Positions 11,348-21,760 of a stretch of 64,000 nt of DNA are shown piece after piece. Source of the DNA: Hoplostethus atlanticus (Eukaryota; Chordata; Actinopteri; Trachichthyiformes; Trachichthyidae); the NCBI GenBank assembly GCA_034670405.1, contig JAXDDX010000090.1:708501-772500 (forward strand), in the 5' to 3' direction. Under the pieces are notes generated by a model. It did no database searches and was not told where the DNA came from. It saw nothing but the letters and a program-made list of their open reading frames with translations. The position numbers were made by a program, and so were the translations under genes. Within the stretch, counting starts at the first letter, position 1, and the number at the start of each line of letters is the position of its first letter.

Positions 11348-12625
11348 GTCACCTTCCCCTACCTTGAAAATGAGGCTATCACGATGTTGTATGTGTATGT
11401 GTTACATGTTTGTGTGTGTGTAGGCATGATAGCAAGCATTCCTGTATATGCTGTGCTAAGTACGGAATGAAGTACACACATGGATGTAAGTAAAATACAA
11501 ACTGTACATACATAGATATGTATAGATAAATCATTTGGGCGGGAGGCTGACCTACAATTCTGCCAGTCCAAACTGGTAAGTATATTGCTACTGGGTACAT
11601 GCACAGAGCATTCTCATTTCCTTCAAGAGCATAATGCACGTGTGTGTGTGTGTATGACAAGTGGACTCATACAGGACATGCAGGTGCTAATTTCTTTAAA
11701 TGCATTGTGGTTTTCAATACCCGCAACGTCCGAACCCATTTTTGTCTCAATTTACTGGAATGAAATGGACAATGGCAAATTACTGCCCACGTGTTTCCAG
11801 TGCTTTCCACAATAAAGCGAGGCCATTTAGCTTTGACAGCTGTAATAGCTGGATTTTTCTAAGGCTTTATACCAGTTTTTCAAGCCTGGGGAATGAGCAC
11901 AACAATCAAACAGAATGGAGGTAATACCTCGGTGTGCTATCGGCGTATGCAGCTCCTAGAAATAGTCAAGCCTGTACTTACAGCATGGCATACCATTGAG
12001 CAAAACACATTCTTTTGGATGGATGGATGGATACCATACTATACTACATCAATGGATGTATAGTGTTTCGGAATGAAACCCTACGTGACTTTATAACTCA
12101 TAGGTTCGCAGCTATTTTTAGTCCCTTCTTTTCTATGAGGCTTACTAGCAACCCTAACAAGCCATTTAAGGGAAATAACATGAAGCATTGCCCTGCAAGT
12201 GTGAAAAATGAGAGGTTTAAAGTTCAACATGTGGAGGTATCCCTTTAAAAAGCTGTGTCCAGAGTAGTGTGTGTGTGTGTGTGTGTGGGTAGCTCTACAT
12301 TCAGACAGGAAGCAAAATGTCCCCTTGCGTGAGTTGAATCACTTGATAAGCAGACAAACTTTTTTTTTTCTTTTTTTGATGACACCACTTGACACAACAG
12401 AACGCAGCTGGTGCACCGTCGCGGAGGTCCGTTGGAGAATGAGCTGTGCGCAAATAATGGCTAAATATATAACAACCAGCCTAGTTAAAGGGAGAGATAT
12501 GAAAAGGGTACGAGTCACGGGTCTGGATCCATAACAGTAACATTGTTGTTAAAAGTGAATCGTGTGATAATCAAAAAACAGCACAGATATGAACCATGTA
12601 TATTTGATACTATCGGGACAGTAAG
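11026..12625. other. No gene; microsatellites
   Basis: Unique sequence with (CA)n at 11302-11343, a TGGA run near 12018-12030, (TG)n at 12267-12287 and a T tract at 12361-12376. No protein-like frame was recognised. Confidence 0.5.
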
Positions 12626-12629
12626 TTTA

Positions 12630-13445
12630 GAAATACAATCAAGGAAGACAAGAGAGCTGGTGGTGGCCTTCCATCGGAAACAAGAAGTGTCCACCACCTG
12701 TCCTCCTCGCCTCCAGGGCGAGAAGGTGAAGATGGTGGAATCTTTCCTGGGGGGTGCACCTCAGCAATAAACTGGACCGGTCAGACAACACTGATGCCCT
12801 CTACAGGAAAGGTCAGAGCAGACTGTACTTCCTGAGGAGGCTCAGATCATTCAATGTGTGCAACAGGCTGCTCCGCATATTCTACCAGACTGTGGTGGCC
12901 ACTGCACTCTTCTTTGCTGTGGTATGTTGGGGAGGCGGCATCAAGGCAAAGGATGGCAACAAGATCAATAAACTGGTCAAGAAAGCTGGCTCAGTTGTAG
13001 GAGAGAGCCTGGACAGCCTGGAGGAGGTGGCTGAGGGGAGGATCCATCTTGGAGAACCCATCCCACCCCCTCCATGAGGAGATGAGTGGGCTGAGAAGCT
13101 CCTTCAACCACCGTCTCATCCAACCTAAGAGCACGAGGGAGCGCTTCAAGCACTCATCCGGCTGTACAATACTACCTCCAGTGTCAACCCTGAGCCTGCT
13201 GCTGCCACACACACACCTGGACTATTCAGGATTGCTCTTTGCACAAGTGGACTACTTAGAAGGTTACTACTAAGAATTGCACAAGCTCTTAAAGCTGTTT
13301 TATTGCCACTACACACTAACCTGTATACTTTGGATATTTTGTAGTTTGTATATTGCTATGTGCTTTCTTTCTTGTTAGTTTATACATCCGCTGCTGCAAC
13401 TGCCATTTTCACCTCAGGGACAATAAAGAGACATCTAATCTGATC
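12630..13445 (+). pseudogene. L2-type LINE reverse transcriptase 3' end and tail
   Basis: The remnant reads through three frames. The first (about 12630-12760) has KTRELVVAFHRKQ. The second (12754-13045) has KGQSRLYFLRRLRSFNVC, FYQTVV, VVCWGGGIKAKDGNKINKLV and KKAGSVVG. The third (13049-13190) has NPSHPLHEEM and a short C-terminal tail. These are typical of the end of CR1/L2-clade LINE ORF2 in fish, whose product reverse-transcribes the element at its target. Two frameshifts separate the pieces, so it is inactive. After the stop comes a 3' UTR ending in cagggacaataaagagacatctaatctgatct, the LINE tail with a short terminal repeat. The 5' part is missing, as is usual for LINE copies. Confidence 0.85.
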
Positions 13446-13580
13446 TCAGTTCGCATCACCCAGAGTTAAAGTTGCATCTATCTCTCTCCATTCGCTTCCT
13501 TTCATTGATTTTGCATGCATTCACACCAACACATGTTTTTTTTGTTTTTTTTTAAAGGTAGGGTTAGCAGTAAGGTTCTG
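13446..13580 (+). repeat. Unclassified interspersed repeat, copy 1
   Basis: The segment aligns by eye with 31145-31260. Both have aagttg(c/a)atc, a TC-rich stretch, then tcctttca(t/g)tga and tttgcatgcattc, then a T tract and a gtaga/gtagg word. The family is not recognised. Confidence 0.55.
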
Positions 13581-13659
13581 GGTGTAATTATATTTAGCTC
13601 TGCTTCCCTTAACTAGGAGCTGAACCATTTGGCTGGGAAGGATACCTGATGGCCCACAC

Positions 13660-13830
13660 CATCTGGTCCTGACACACACACACACATTTTCATGTACGCC
13701 CAAAAAATGCACACATACAACGTACACACGCAGCCATACACACACATACACATCTCACTGACAGTATAGGTACAGACACACACATACACATAGATAGATA
13801 CACACTGAATACAGGCACACACACACGTAT
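13660..13830. repeat. CA-rich simple repeat region
   Basis: Several interrupted (CA)n runs with ACATAC and TAGA variants. Confidence 0.85.
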
Positions 13831-13856
13831 GCTTTTTTCTCAGCTCTTCCTCTAAA

Positions 13857-14474
13857 GCCTGGTCTACACAGGACGCGACTCAGCCGTGTTTTTCAGTCGA
13901 AGCGTCTTTTTACACTTCAAGTGTATTTTTTTTCCAACTACGCATAAACGCGCTATTTTACAGAAGAGGATTAGGGCCACATCTGAAAAATGTATTTGAG
14001 TTCTGAGTTTAAAGTCAGAACTCAAATACATTTTTCAGATGTGGCCCTAATCCTCTTACGTACTATTTGACACCCCGCCGACTGGGCTTTTTAACCAATG
14101 TAACAGATGAATTTCGATCAGAAATTATTTACTTCTGATCGATCCTTGGTCATCCTCAATAACGTTTTCCTTGTGGTCTGATAGGAAGGAGAAAGAGAGC
14201 GAGTGCTTTCCTTCTGTTTGCTGCTGGCGCTGCCCCATCAAGTGCACAAAATCGATAGATAGAAAGTAAACTTCAGTATTCTATGTGTGTTTAGAACCTA
14301 TTCAGACTAAAAACAGGAAAAACTACCCATTATTTTCAAGTTCTGTTTTGGTCGTGAACTCGCAGCAGAAACACTGCTGAAGCGGAACCAGTGTGGACAC
14401 GAACGCAGGACTCGCGCGTAGTACTACTCGGCCTTTACGCGCTGCTGACGAAACGCAGCCTGTGTAGACCTGGC
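13857..14474. mobile_element. Foldback-type MITE, about 618 bp
   Basis: Ends 13857-13872 (gcctggtctacacagg) and 14459-14474 are inverted repeats with one mismatch. Inside the left end, gacgcgact and cgaagcgtc words mirror cgcagcc words at the right end. A perfect 43-bp inverted repeat occupies 13964-14057. No open frame of note is present. The ends resemble hAT-type non-autonomous elements, but no 8-bp target duplication could be found, so the superfamily is unresolved. Confidence 0.65.
13964..14057. repeat. Perfect 43-bp inverted repeat, 8-base loop
   Basis: Arms at 13964-14006 and 14015-14057 are exact reverse complements around gtttaaag. The arms include ttagggccacatctg and gtatttgagttctga. 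It sits inside the 13857-14474 element. Confidence 0.97.
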
Positions 14475-14537
14475 GTAAGGCCGCGCAATTCCACATCTCA
14501 CTGCACTCCAACTCTTGATACCTAGCAAATCCCTCAG

Positions 14538-14540
<3 letters not shown>

Positions 14541-14594
<54 letters not shown>
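14541..14594. repeat. (GT)n microsatellite
   Basis: About 27 uninterrupted GT units, one of the longest in the window. Confidence 0.97.
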
Positions 14595-14597
<3 letters not shown>

Positions 14598-14603
14598 ATC
14601 TAC

Positions 14604-14672
14604 CTGGCAGAGTTCTCGGGCAGCCTCAGCAAACAGATGGTCCTCCAGCAGGTAATAATGACCCAAGACAAA
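14604..14672 (-). CDS. Possible isolated coding exon, unidentified
   Basis: On the reverse strand a short frame reads LGHYYLLEDHLFAEAARE then LCQ and ends exactly at CAG|GTAGAT, a reasonable splice donor at 14603/14604. The peptide looks like a helical-repeat (TPR-like) segment rather than translated noise. The upstream side has an in-frame stop about ten codons before the end of the good stretch, and the candidate acceptor (AG near 14672) has a poor pyrimidine tract. No neighbouring exon was recognised. It could be a real short exon of an unidentified gene or chance. I cannot name a family. Confidence 0.22.
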
Positions 14673-14747
14673 CTCTTAAATTGATTACGCCTTGGTGAGG
14701 GCAGACATACAAAGCATCACTGCCACCGAGAGAGATAGCGTGTCTCT

Positions 14748-16121
14748 AGCTGGGTTTCCATCAAAGTATTCCTTTGGAAATTCAGATTCATCAAATTATA
14801 ACACCTGAATGGAAATGGCCAAAATTCAATGGAATTTCTTCAACATCGCCAAACAGTTCACTCACTTGAAGTGTAAAATATTTTTGTTGATAAAAAGAAA
14901 ATGAAGTGATAAATGACTCATTGCACAACAGTAAAAAACTGGATCTACACACTTGGAGATGTTGTCTGTCCACCATGACCTCCCAGACCTCCCGCTGTCT
15001 CTCTCACGTCCATCATGGTTGTATGGCCATTAGCTGGAACATAATATTGCCAATTGCATTTCTCTGTTTTCCTCAGAGGAAAGCATCTGCTTACACCAAA
15101 GAATAATAACAACTTCCAATACTAAATCAATTCTTGGAAGTCTTTCGGGAGAGAGACTGGCTGTACTGATCCTGAAGTCACACTGAGATGTGTGGTGGCT
15201 CATCGGACTGTCAATTGGTGATGTCATTTTAGCCCCTCGCCATCTCCTAATTGGCTGTTTTTTGTTATTGTCTTTATCTATTGATCCCAAAGTCGCACTG
15301 ACATGAGTAATGGCTAATCGGACTCTGGAGTGCGTAGTCTATTGATTGGTAATATGATCGGTTTAAGCCCCTCCCCCTTCCCAGACTGACTGTAATTTTG
15401 ATCATCTATATCTACTGATTGTGCAGCCACACGTGTGACGGCTCACTGGACATAAGTTGGAGGCAACTACTGTCAGCTTTATCTTTAAAAATCATGCCGC
15501 TTCATATCTCATTATTTACAGATTATTGGCAGCCTTGTATTTTATGAAATAACTGGAAATTGAAACACACAATGTCGACAATTCATATTCTGACAATTTG
15601 CCTTCAAGTGTTATTGTAAAAATGATTATTACTGATTTCACAATAAAATACTTTATAAGGGCTTTACACTGAATATTTCATAAAATATTTACTGTCTTGC
15701 AAGTGGTGTTATAACATGGGTTCTTGTTTCATTGATACAAGATCATATTCCTTCAACTATGTGGAGCCCATTAAATGCATTCTCTGTGCAGCTCCTATTT
15801 GTTCTGGACAAAAGTGCAAAGCTCTGACAGCTAACCAGGAAACATTTAGCTATATGTGCTAATTGCCACTGCAAACCCAATCCTAATAAACACATGCAAC
15901 AAAACCTTTGTGCATGCCACCTACTGCACCCTGAGGTAATTGCCAAGAAGTAGAAACAAAAGGGTGAAACCACACGTCAGAACAGCAAGGCGGGGGAGGT
16001 GCAGTTAGTTCAGTGGAGCCAAACCAGTCAAAGCTTATTACAAATTAAATGCTTTTTTTTTTTTTTTCTGACATTCAGAAAGTCGATAATATTAGCTTGA
16101 TAGCTGGATGGAAACATAGCT
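14748..16121. mobile_element. TIR-bounded DNA element, unclassified, about 1.4 kb
   Basis: The left end agctgggtttccatc (14748-14762) and right end gatggaaacatagct (16107-16121) are inverted repeats with two mismatches. Similar termini are common in fish non-autonomous DNA transposons. The interior includes a three-fold degenerate repeat (15165-15465) and a T tract near the right end. No transposase frame or clear target duplication was found. It could also be two separate half-elements. Confidence 0.45.
15165..15465 (+). repeat. Degenerate tandem repeat, unit about 125-130 bases
   Basis: Three diverged units start at about 15168, 15282 and 15416. Each begins with an (a/t)ctgat(c/t) word, then a gtc/gcca(c) cactg word, then a gtg-gctcat(c)gga(c) word. 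The first two share a further atttaagcccctc-like word and end in tttgatcatctatatct or tgtctttatct. They are too diverged for an exact unit length. Confidence 0.55.
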
Positions 16122-16135
16122 ATTGAGACAGAGAA

Positions 16136-16138
<3 letters not shown>

Positions 16139-16178
<40 letters not shown>
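16139..16178. repeat. (GA)n microsatellite
   Basis: Uninterrupted GA run, with further GA-rich sequence to 16250. Confidence 0.95.
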
Positions 16179-16180
<2 letters not shown>

Positions 16181-16341
16181 ATCAGAGTGACAAAGAGAGA
16201 ATCAGAATGATAGACAGAGAGGGAACGAAAGAGAGAGAGAGGAAGAGATGGCTCAAAGTCAAAAGCTTAGTCAACCCAGAGGCAACGGGTAATTTAGATA
16301 TGAACACTTTCCCTCAAGCAGTCTGGGCAAAATTAGTCTCT

Positions 16342-16349
16342 CACACACA

Positions 16350-16411
<62 letters not shown>
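16342..16411. repeat. (CA)n microsatellite
   Basis: About 34 CA units with a single T interruption near the left end. Confidence 0.97.
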
Positions 16412-16412
<1 letters not shown>

Positions 16413-19299
16413 CAGAGTGCCCTTCCTGCAAGGCCTATTAGTTGCCATTGGCAGTGTATGCAGTACATAGGCCGAGCAGTCATATCATGGCCACTGGCTT
16501 AATAAAGAGGCTGGGGTGATGCATCCTGACACACAGTTAGACAATGTTGCAAAAAACATGGTGAAGAAGATGTGAAGAAGATACACTTTGTTTAGGTCAA
16601 ACATGGACTAAAACATGGATTCATGGACAAAATATTAGCACTACCTGCACTTTCTATGAAAACTGAAGATAGAATCCACTTGAAAGCCACAATCCTCCAC
16701 AATCCAGTTCATGAAACGTTTCCATTTGCTGTTCTAAACACACAGCCTTTCATGGGGAATAATCTGGTGCACAGGAAGTGATGCGTTTTACGTTTTTGGT
16801 TCGTTTGAAATAACTAGAAGAAGAACTGGGCAGTTAGCATGAGGCTGAACAGACAAAGAAAAGAGCTCACCTACAGAAACTCAAAGTCCATCAACAGAAA
16901 AATCCAAGGAGAAAGACGTCACAGTACTGGACACACTGTTTGATTGACAGGTGATCTCTGGGAAGAGCAGTGCAGAAACACCACAGCGATGAGGCTGAGA
17001 GACAAAGGTGGAGAATAAAACCAAAATACAAGGAACTCAGAGATTACCACTTTAAATCTACTGCAATCATGTTGCAGATGAAGGAGCACCAATATCATGT
17101 CATGTGTAAATTAGGCCAGCTGACTGAGCGTGAACACAGTCATGATTTTTTTTGACTGATGTGAGACTGTGAAAGACGCAATCAGTAGAACTGGAGAAAC
17201 AGTGTATGTGTGTGTTGGGGGGTAAACATGCACACATTCAGCGTTCACAGACAGTATGCGCACACACACACACACCCACCTACACCCCAGTGATGTGAGG
17301 GTCATTTATAAATACATCACATCACAACATCACCAAATAACCACTTCAACTTGCTCTCTCTCTCAGATGTGATCATACGGATACTTGTTTTTACATCGCT
17401 GGTTGTAATCCACAGTTTAAGAAACAAGGGTAAACTTTGACCTCCAGTTGGTGACTGTCATATGGCAATAGCAATCACCAATATGAACACAAGACAAGCA
17501 TTATTTTACGCCTCTGTTCCTTAAGAGTTCCTATCCTCATATACCCTACAGCATCAAACCCATCAGTTTGATGCTACTCACTATGATGTTTTACCTCATA
17601 AGGATTTATGTGGCATTAAAACGGCGGGAAACGCTACACTGCAAATTAAAAAGGTGGGTAAACTGAGTTTAGGTGGGTTTACCATCCGCTGTATCCCTGG
17701 TGAGGATCGAATGTGGGACGCAGGCCCACACCTGCCCGGTTTAATGAGCCCGGGCAAAAGCAAAAATGACTCTTTTGGGTTTAAGGTTGAGTTTAAGAGG
17801 GAGGGCCAGATTTAGAGTGCCGTATCCCCCCCATCCATTATTTTTAAGTGGTGGACAGAGATGTTTCCCTGAGGGCTGACAGCAGGCCACATAGAGAGCC
17901 CCTTTCAGCAAATTACCACACACACACACACACACACACACACTACATTCATTCTTTAAAGCCTCACCTTAACCTTAACTCTTACCCTAACCTAAGCCCT
18001 AAACCCAAATCCTAAACTAACTTTAAAACCTCATTGATTTTAATGCTGATTTTCAGCCTGACTGGACCACTTCAACTGTCAGGATGAGTTGGGGCTGGGG
18101 GGAGCACTATTCTATAGTGTCAAGGGGTTTGAGACCGGCAACTCCGACCCTTTGACCCAACATTAGGTCCAGTCCATCCGGGCTTAAGTGTAAGTGTGAG
18201 GTGATCCAAGATTGAGATCTGAGAGTCATCCTGGCAACAGCCAATGGGAGCTTGACTCAAAAGGGGAAGAAGAGAAGTCTCTTCTAACAACAACACCTTC
18301 CACTCATATAGATAGCTTGTAGATGAATCTGAAATGATAGAATCGGGCAGTATGTGATCACTCTACTTCAGCTTTGCCTCATTTAGTCTGTACTACCTCC
18401 GTCGGGCAAGATCTAGAAAGTCCTGTAGTCAGGCCTAGGCTTTAACCTAACCTACACCTAATTCTAATCTAAACCCAAGACCGAATGCTAAACTAAAACT
18501 TAATCCTAATTCCAACCTTTACCCTAAACCCCACATCCTGATCCTCACCCCTTGAAGAAGTTTCTATACCTATGAGGACACGTGGTTCTAACGCTAGGGT
18601 ACTTCACAAGTTACTGAAGATCAAGGACTATGCATCCTCGTCACAGAACCAGAAAGACTAGACTCATGAGTTCTTTGTATTGTGGAAAGGCCTCTGAAAC
18701 ATCATTTAGACCATGGAAGACAAAACCTTACACTGAAACAAATACTAATGACATTTTTGAAAAACCATTTAGACTACATGCCACTAAAACTCTCTATTGA
18801 AACCAATACTAATGAAATTCGACCATGTGGCAAAAAAACGCTCCATCAAAGTCAATAGGAATGAAATTCTTTCGTGTGGGCAGCCTGGCCCTCCCTGACT
18901 GTTCAGAACCAGAGGACACACTGTGCTAGACTCTAGTCTACACTATTATGTACTCATCTTAAAGCACATGTTGGCGCACCAAATGACAGTGAGAGGTAAT
19001 TGCTTGAATTTTGAGGACTTAGCAGTAAACTGCACACAGCACGCTCATGTTTTACCAACCAGGCTAGTCTGGGTTTTCTTTATACTAAAGGATGCCAAAA
19101 GACAAGAGATGCAAAAGATCTAGCATTAATTGAAAATAAACCAAAAAAAGATCAATAAAATTACCATCAACCCCAACAATGGATGCAACTGTTCTCCAAG
19201 CATTGGTCATGAGATGTTTATTCCTGTGGTCTGGTAGAGAACTGGGAAGCTTTGAATCAACTTCTCGTCCATGTTGCACTTGCCAGGCGGAACTATTCC
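16412..19299. other. No gene; degenerate CCTAAC-like tracts
   Basis: Unique sequence with (CA)n at 17918-17942. Two stretches (17965-18030 and 18425-18540) are rich in ccctaa, cctaac and taaaccc words, like a decayed telomere-type repeat, but contain no perfect tandem array. The interval 18700-18870 holds a loose repeat of an attgaaaccaatactaatgaaatt motif that recurs at 25805-25840. Confidence 0.5.
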
Positions 19300-19500
19300 T
19301 CACGAAACAAAATCACATTGGTAGGGACACAATGAAATGCGAAAATCTGATTGGTTGCTGACGGCCGATGAAAGTTCGGCCGTAGCCAACTTTTCTTCAA
19401 GGTCGTTGACGTCCGAACATCAGCCAGGTTTCCCTGGTCACTCAGCTCTATAGGAAATTAATGGACTCTCAGTGACTTGATCGTGTTGCTCGAAGTGCAA
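19300..19500 (-). repeat. Unclassified interspersed repeat, copy 1
   Basis: The reverse complement of this segment matches 36410-36580 by eye. Both contain gtgagcaaca(t/c)ga(t/c)c, caagtcac, gtccaat/gtccatt, tttc(c/t)ta(t/c)agagctgag, and a gaaaagttg(c/g)ggtc-like word, in an order consistent with one repeat family in opposite orientations. The family is not recognised. Confidence 0.5.
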
Positions 19501-20890
19501 GTCAAGTTGTAGATCTTCAAAACGGAAACACAGACTAAAAGCTCTTTTATGGTCCACAAGTGTCTTACGCAAAGCGTCGGACGATCCTGAGGCAGTTATG
19601 CTCAAGTGAAGTGCCGGGAGACGCCTGTGGCACAAGCAATCATCTCAATGGTAAACAGCTGGATGATTTGCTGGTTGTTTGGTTTCTGTTACTCAGAAAA
19701 GATGGCAGTGCTAGGCGCCAACATTGTAATTGACTTAATAGAGGGGAAAATGTTAACTACACTTTTATTGCGCAGGAGCAGGCAGAGGAGAAAGAGGCCA
19801 TGGTCTGTGCGTACGGTAACAATATCTTGACCCAAACAAAGAGTTACACCACTGTTTCCATCTCCATGACAACAGCAGAACGTTTGGTCCTGCCAACCAA
19901 TGAAAATGTGCGACCTTACAACACACCGTTGGACAACACATAGTTATGTACACATTTTTATGTAATTTCTGTTGACAGACACGTCTTACAACCATGAAAC
20001 CGCCTCAACTCTTTTAGAGATAGATAGACAGGTTTGACCAGAACAGGTCTTTTTCTGGTGCTTGTTGAAACATTTGTGTGTATTAACTTTTGGGTCAAAA
20101 AACTGGATCATCCATTTCATTGTTGAATTCCCAATTTCGAACAAACGCCAAGTACAGCCTTAATCAGTATCTGCGAGTAAGTCCCTAACACTCATGTGGC
20201 TATGGGAGTATCCATGGGTCTGCCAAAAAGATGTACTGTACAAGCGATATGAGTGGCATCAAACACTGATCACAAGTCCACTAGTCTGACCCATTTCTCA
20301 GGCTGGAGAGAACTGGCGTCCACAGCAAAGCCTGCTGGGCGCTGGGGCAGTTGGCTGCTGGTTCGATGGCTCTGTCTGGTAATGTGTAGGCTCGGCCACT
20401 GTTAGCTAGATCTGTCTTCACAACCATCTGGACTGCTGGTCCATCTAGATCTCCCACTTTGATCTCTCGCCATCTGTCTCACTGACTTGACCCACTGACA
20501 GATTATATGTGTCCGTCTGACTGACTGGCTTCAGAGCTCTCTGACTGACCAAATTTCAGTCAGTCAGTCAGTCAGTCAGTCAGGGTGCGACACTTCAGTC
20601 CACTGTGCCATTACACGATCAAACTTCATCACGATTTTTACAACACAAGTAATGCAAATGAAAAATTGTTTGAATTGGAGTTCCAACCCGGAAACAAGGG
20701 GAATGGAGGGAGCATTTTAGTGGTTTGCAACAAGTGGATTTTATCTGTCAAATGCATTTGTTTATCAAAAACTATGACAAAATGCAGTATGTGACAGACG
20801 GCAAGACAACAATGCTGTATTTGTTGGCATGGCAACGTCAGTAGGTTGAGACAGAAAGGGTGAATTTTATCATTTGTGTTAATCTGTGCA
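19501..20890. other. No gene; CAGT microsatellite
   Basis: Unique sequence with a (CAGT)n run at 20557-20583 and CTGACTGA words just before it. Confidence 0.5.
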
Positions 20891-21299
20891 ACGTGCCTAT
20901 TCCTCTCTGTCTCCCTGAGTCTCTACTCAGGGATCTAAAGAATAATAACCTCTCTATCTAATCTCTCATCCTATCGGTGTCATTTACTCTCCACGGCTTT
21001 AATTAACTGCGACAAAACTGTAATTTATATATGTGCTGAAGTTCCCTGGGGACAGTTGGGAGGGGTTGACACGGACATGGGAGAAAGAGAGTGATGACGG
21101 AGCAGAGAAATAGAGGCGGAGGGGTGGTAGGGGGGGGCAAACAGCAAGACAAAAGCTTCATTGACCAAGGACGTTTTCATTTGGAAGTTCCATAATGAAA
21201 TAATCACCTCAGTCTTGAGTGTGATAGATTTCTTCTGCACTCTGTGATCCATCACGGCATTTAGAAAACCAAATACAGTAAATTAAATTACAGTGCAGA

Positions 21300-21760
21300 A
21301 AAGTTCACCTCCTCCTTTCCGCGCTTTATTGGCTGGCCATAATAAACCATTCAGTAATAACCAACAACAACAACAACAACAAAAACCCAACCCGGAACTC
21401 CATTTTAATTGATGGACAAATTAATAAATGTTTGAGGGAGGCGAGCGCCGGTGCTTAGTTTCATGTAGTAACACGGTTGTTTGGTTAATTAGCTGCTCCA
21501 CTGTAATTAACATGAGAATGATAAACAGTAATCCGTGGGCATTATCCTTATATACAATTAACGGGCCATTTAAAAACACACACTCTCCATTTAATATCTG
21601 GCCGGAGGAAATGCCTCTCAGATTAACGAATGAACGCAGACATGTCACCGACCGCCATCCAGTTTATGCACGCTGATGTTGGACATCGCCTCGTGCATAT
21701 GAGTGATGTCGCTAATAGAGAGGGCTAATGTGCATTAAAGGGGCAATCTGTAATTGCAGT
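21300..21760. promoter_or_regulatory. Candidate conserved non-coding element
   Basis: A block with no repeat signature but dense homeodomain-type cores (ggttaattagctg, ctgtaattaacatg, acaattaacggg), plus ATGCA-type octamer-like words (gtgcatatgagtg) and CpG-containing GC-rich words. An (ACA)n run at 21365-21381 and a C tract at 21780-21807 flank it. The composition resembles vertebrate developmental enhancers, and no functional evidence is visible. Confidence 0.35.
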
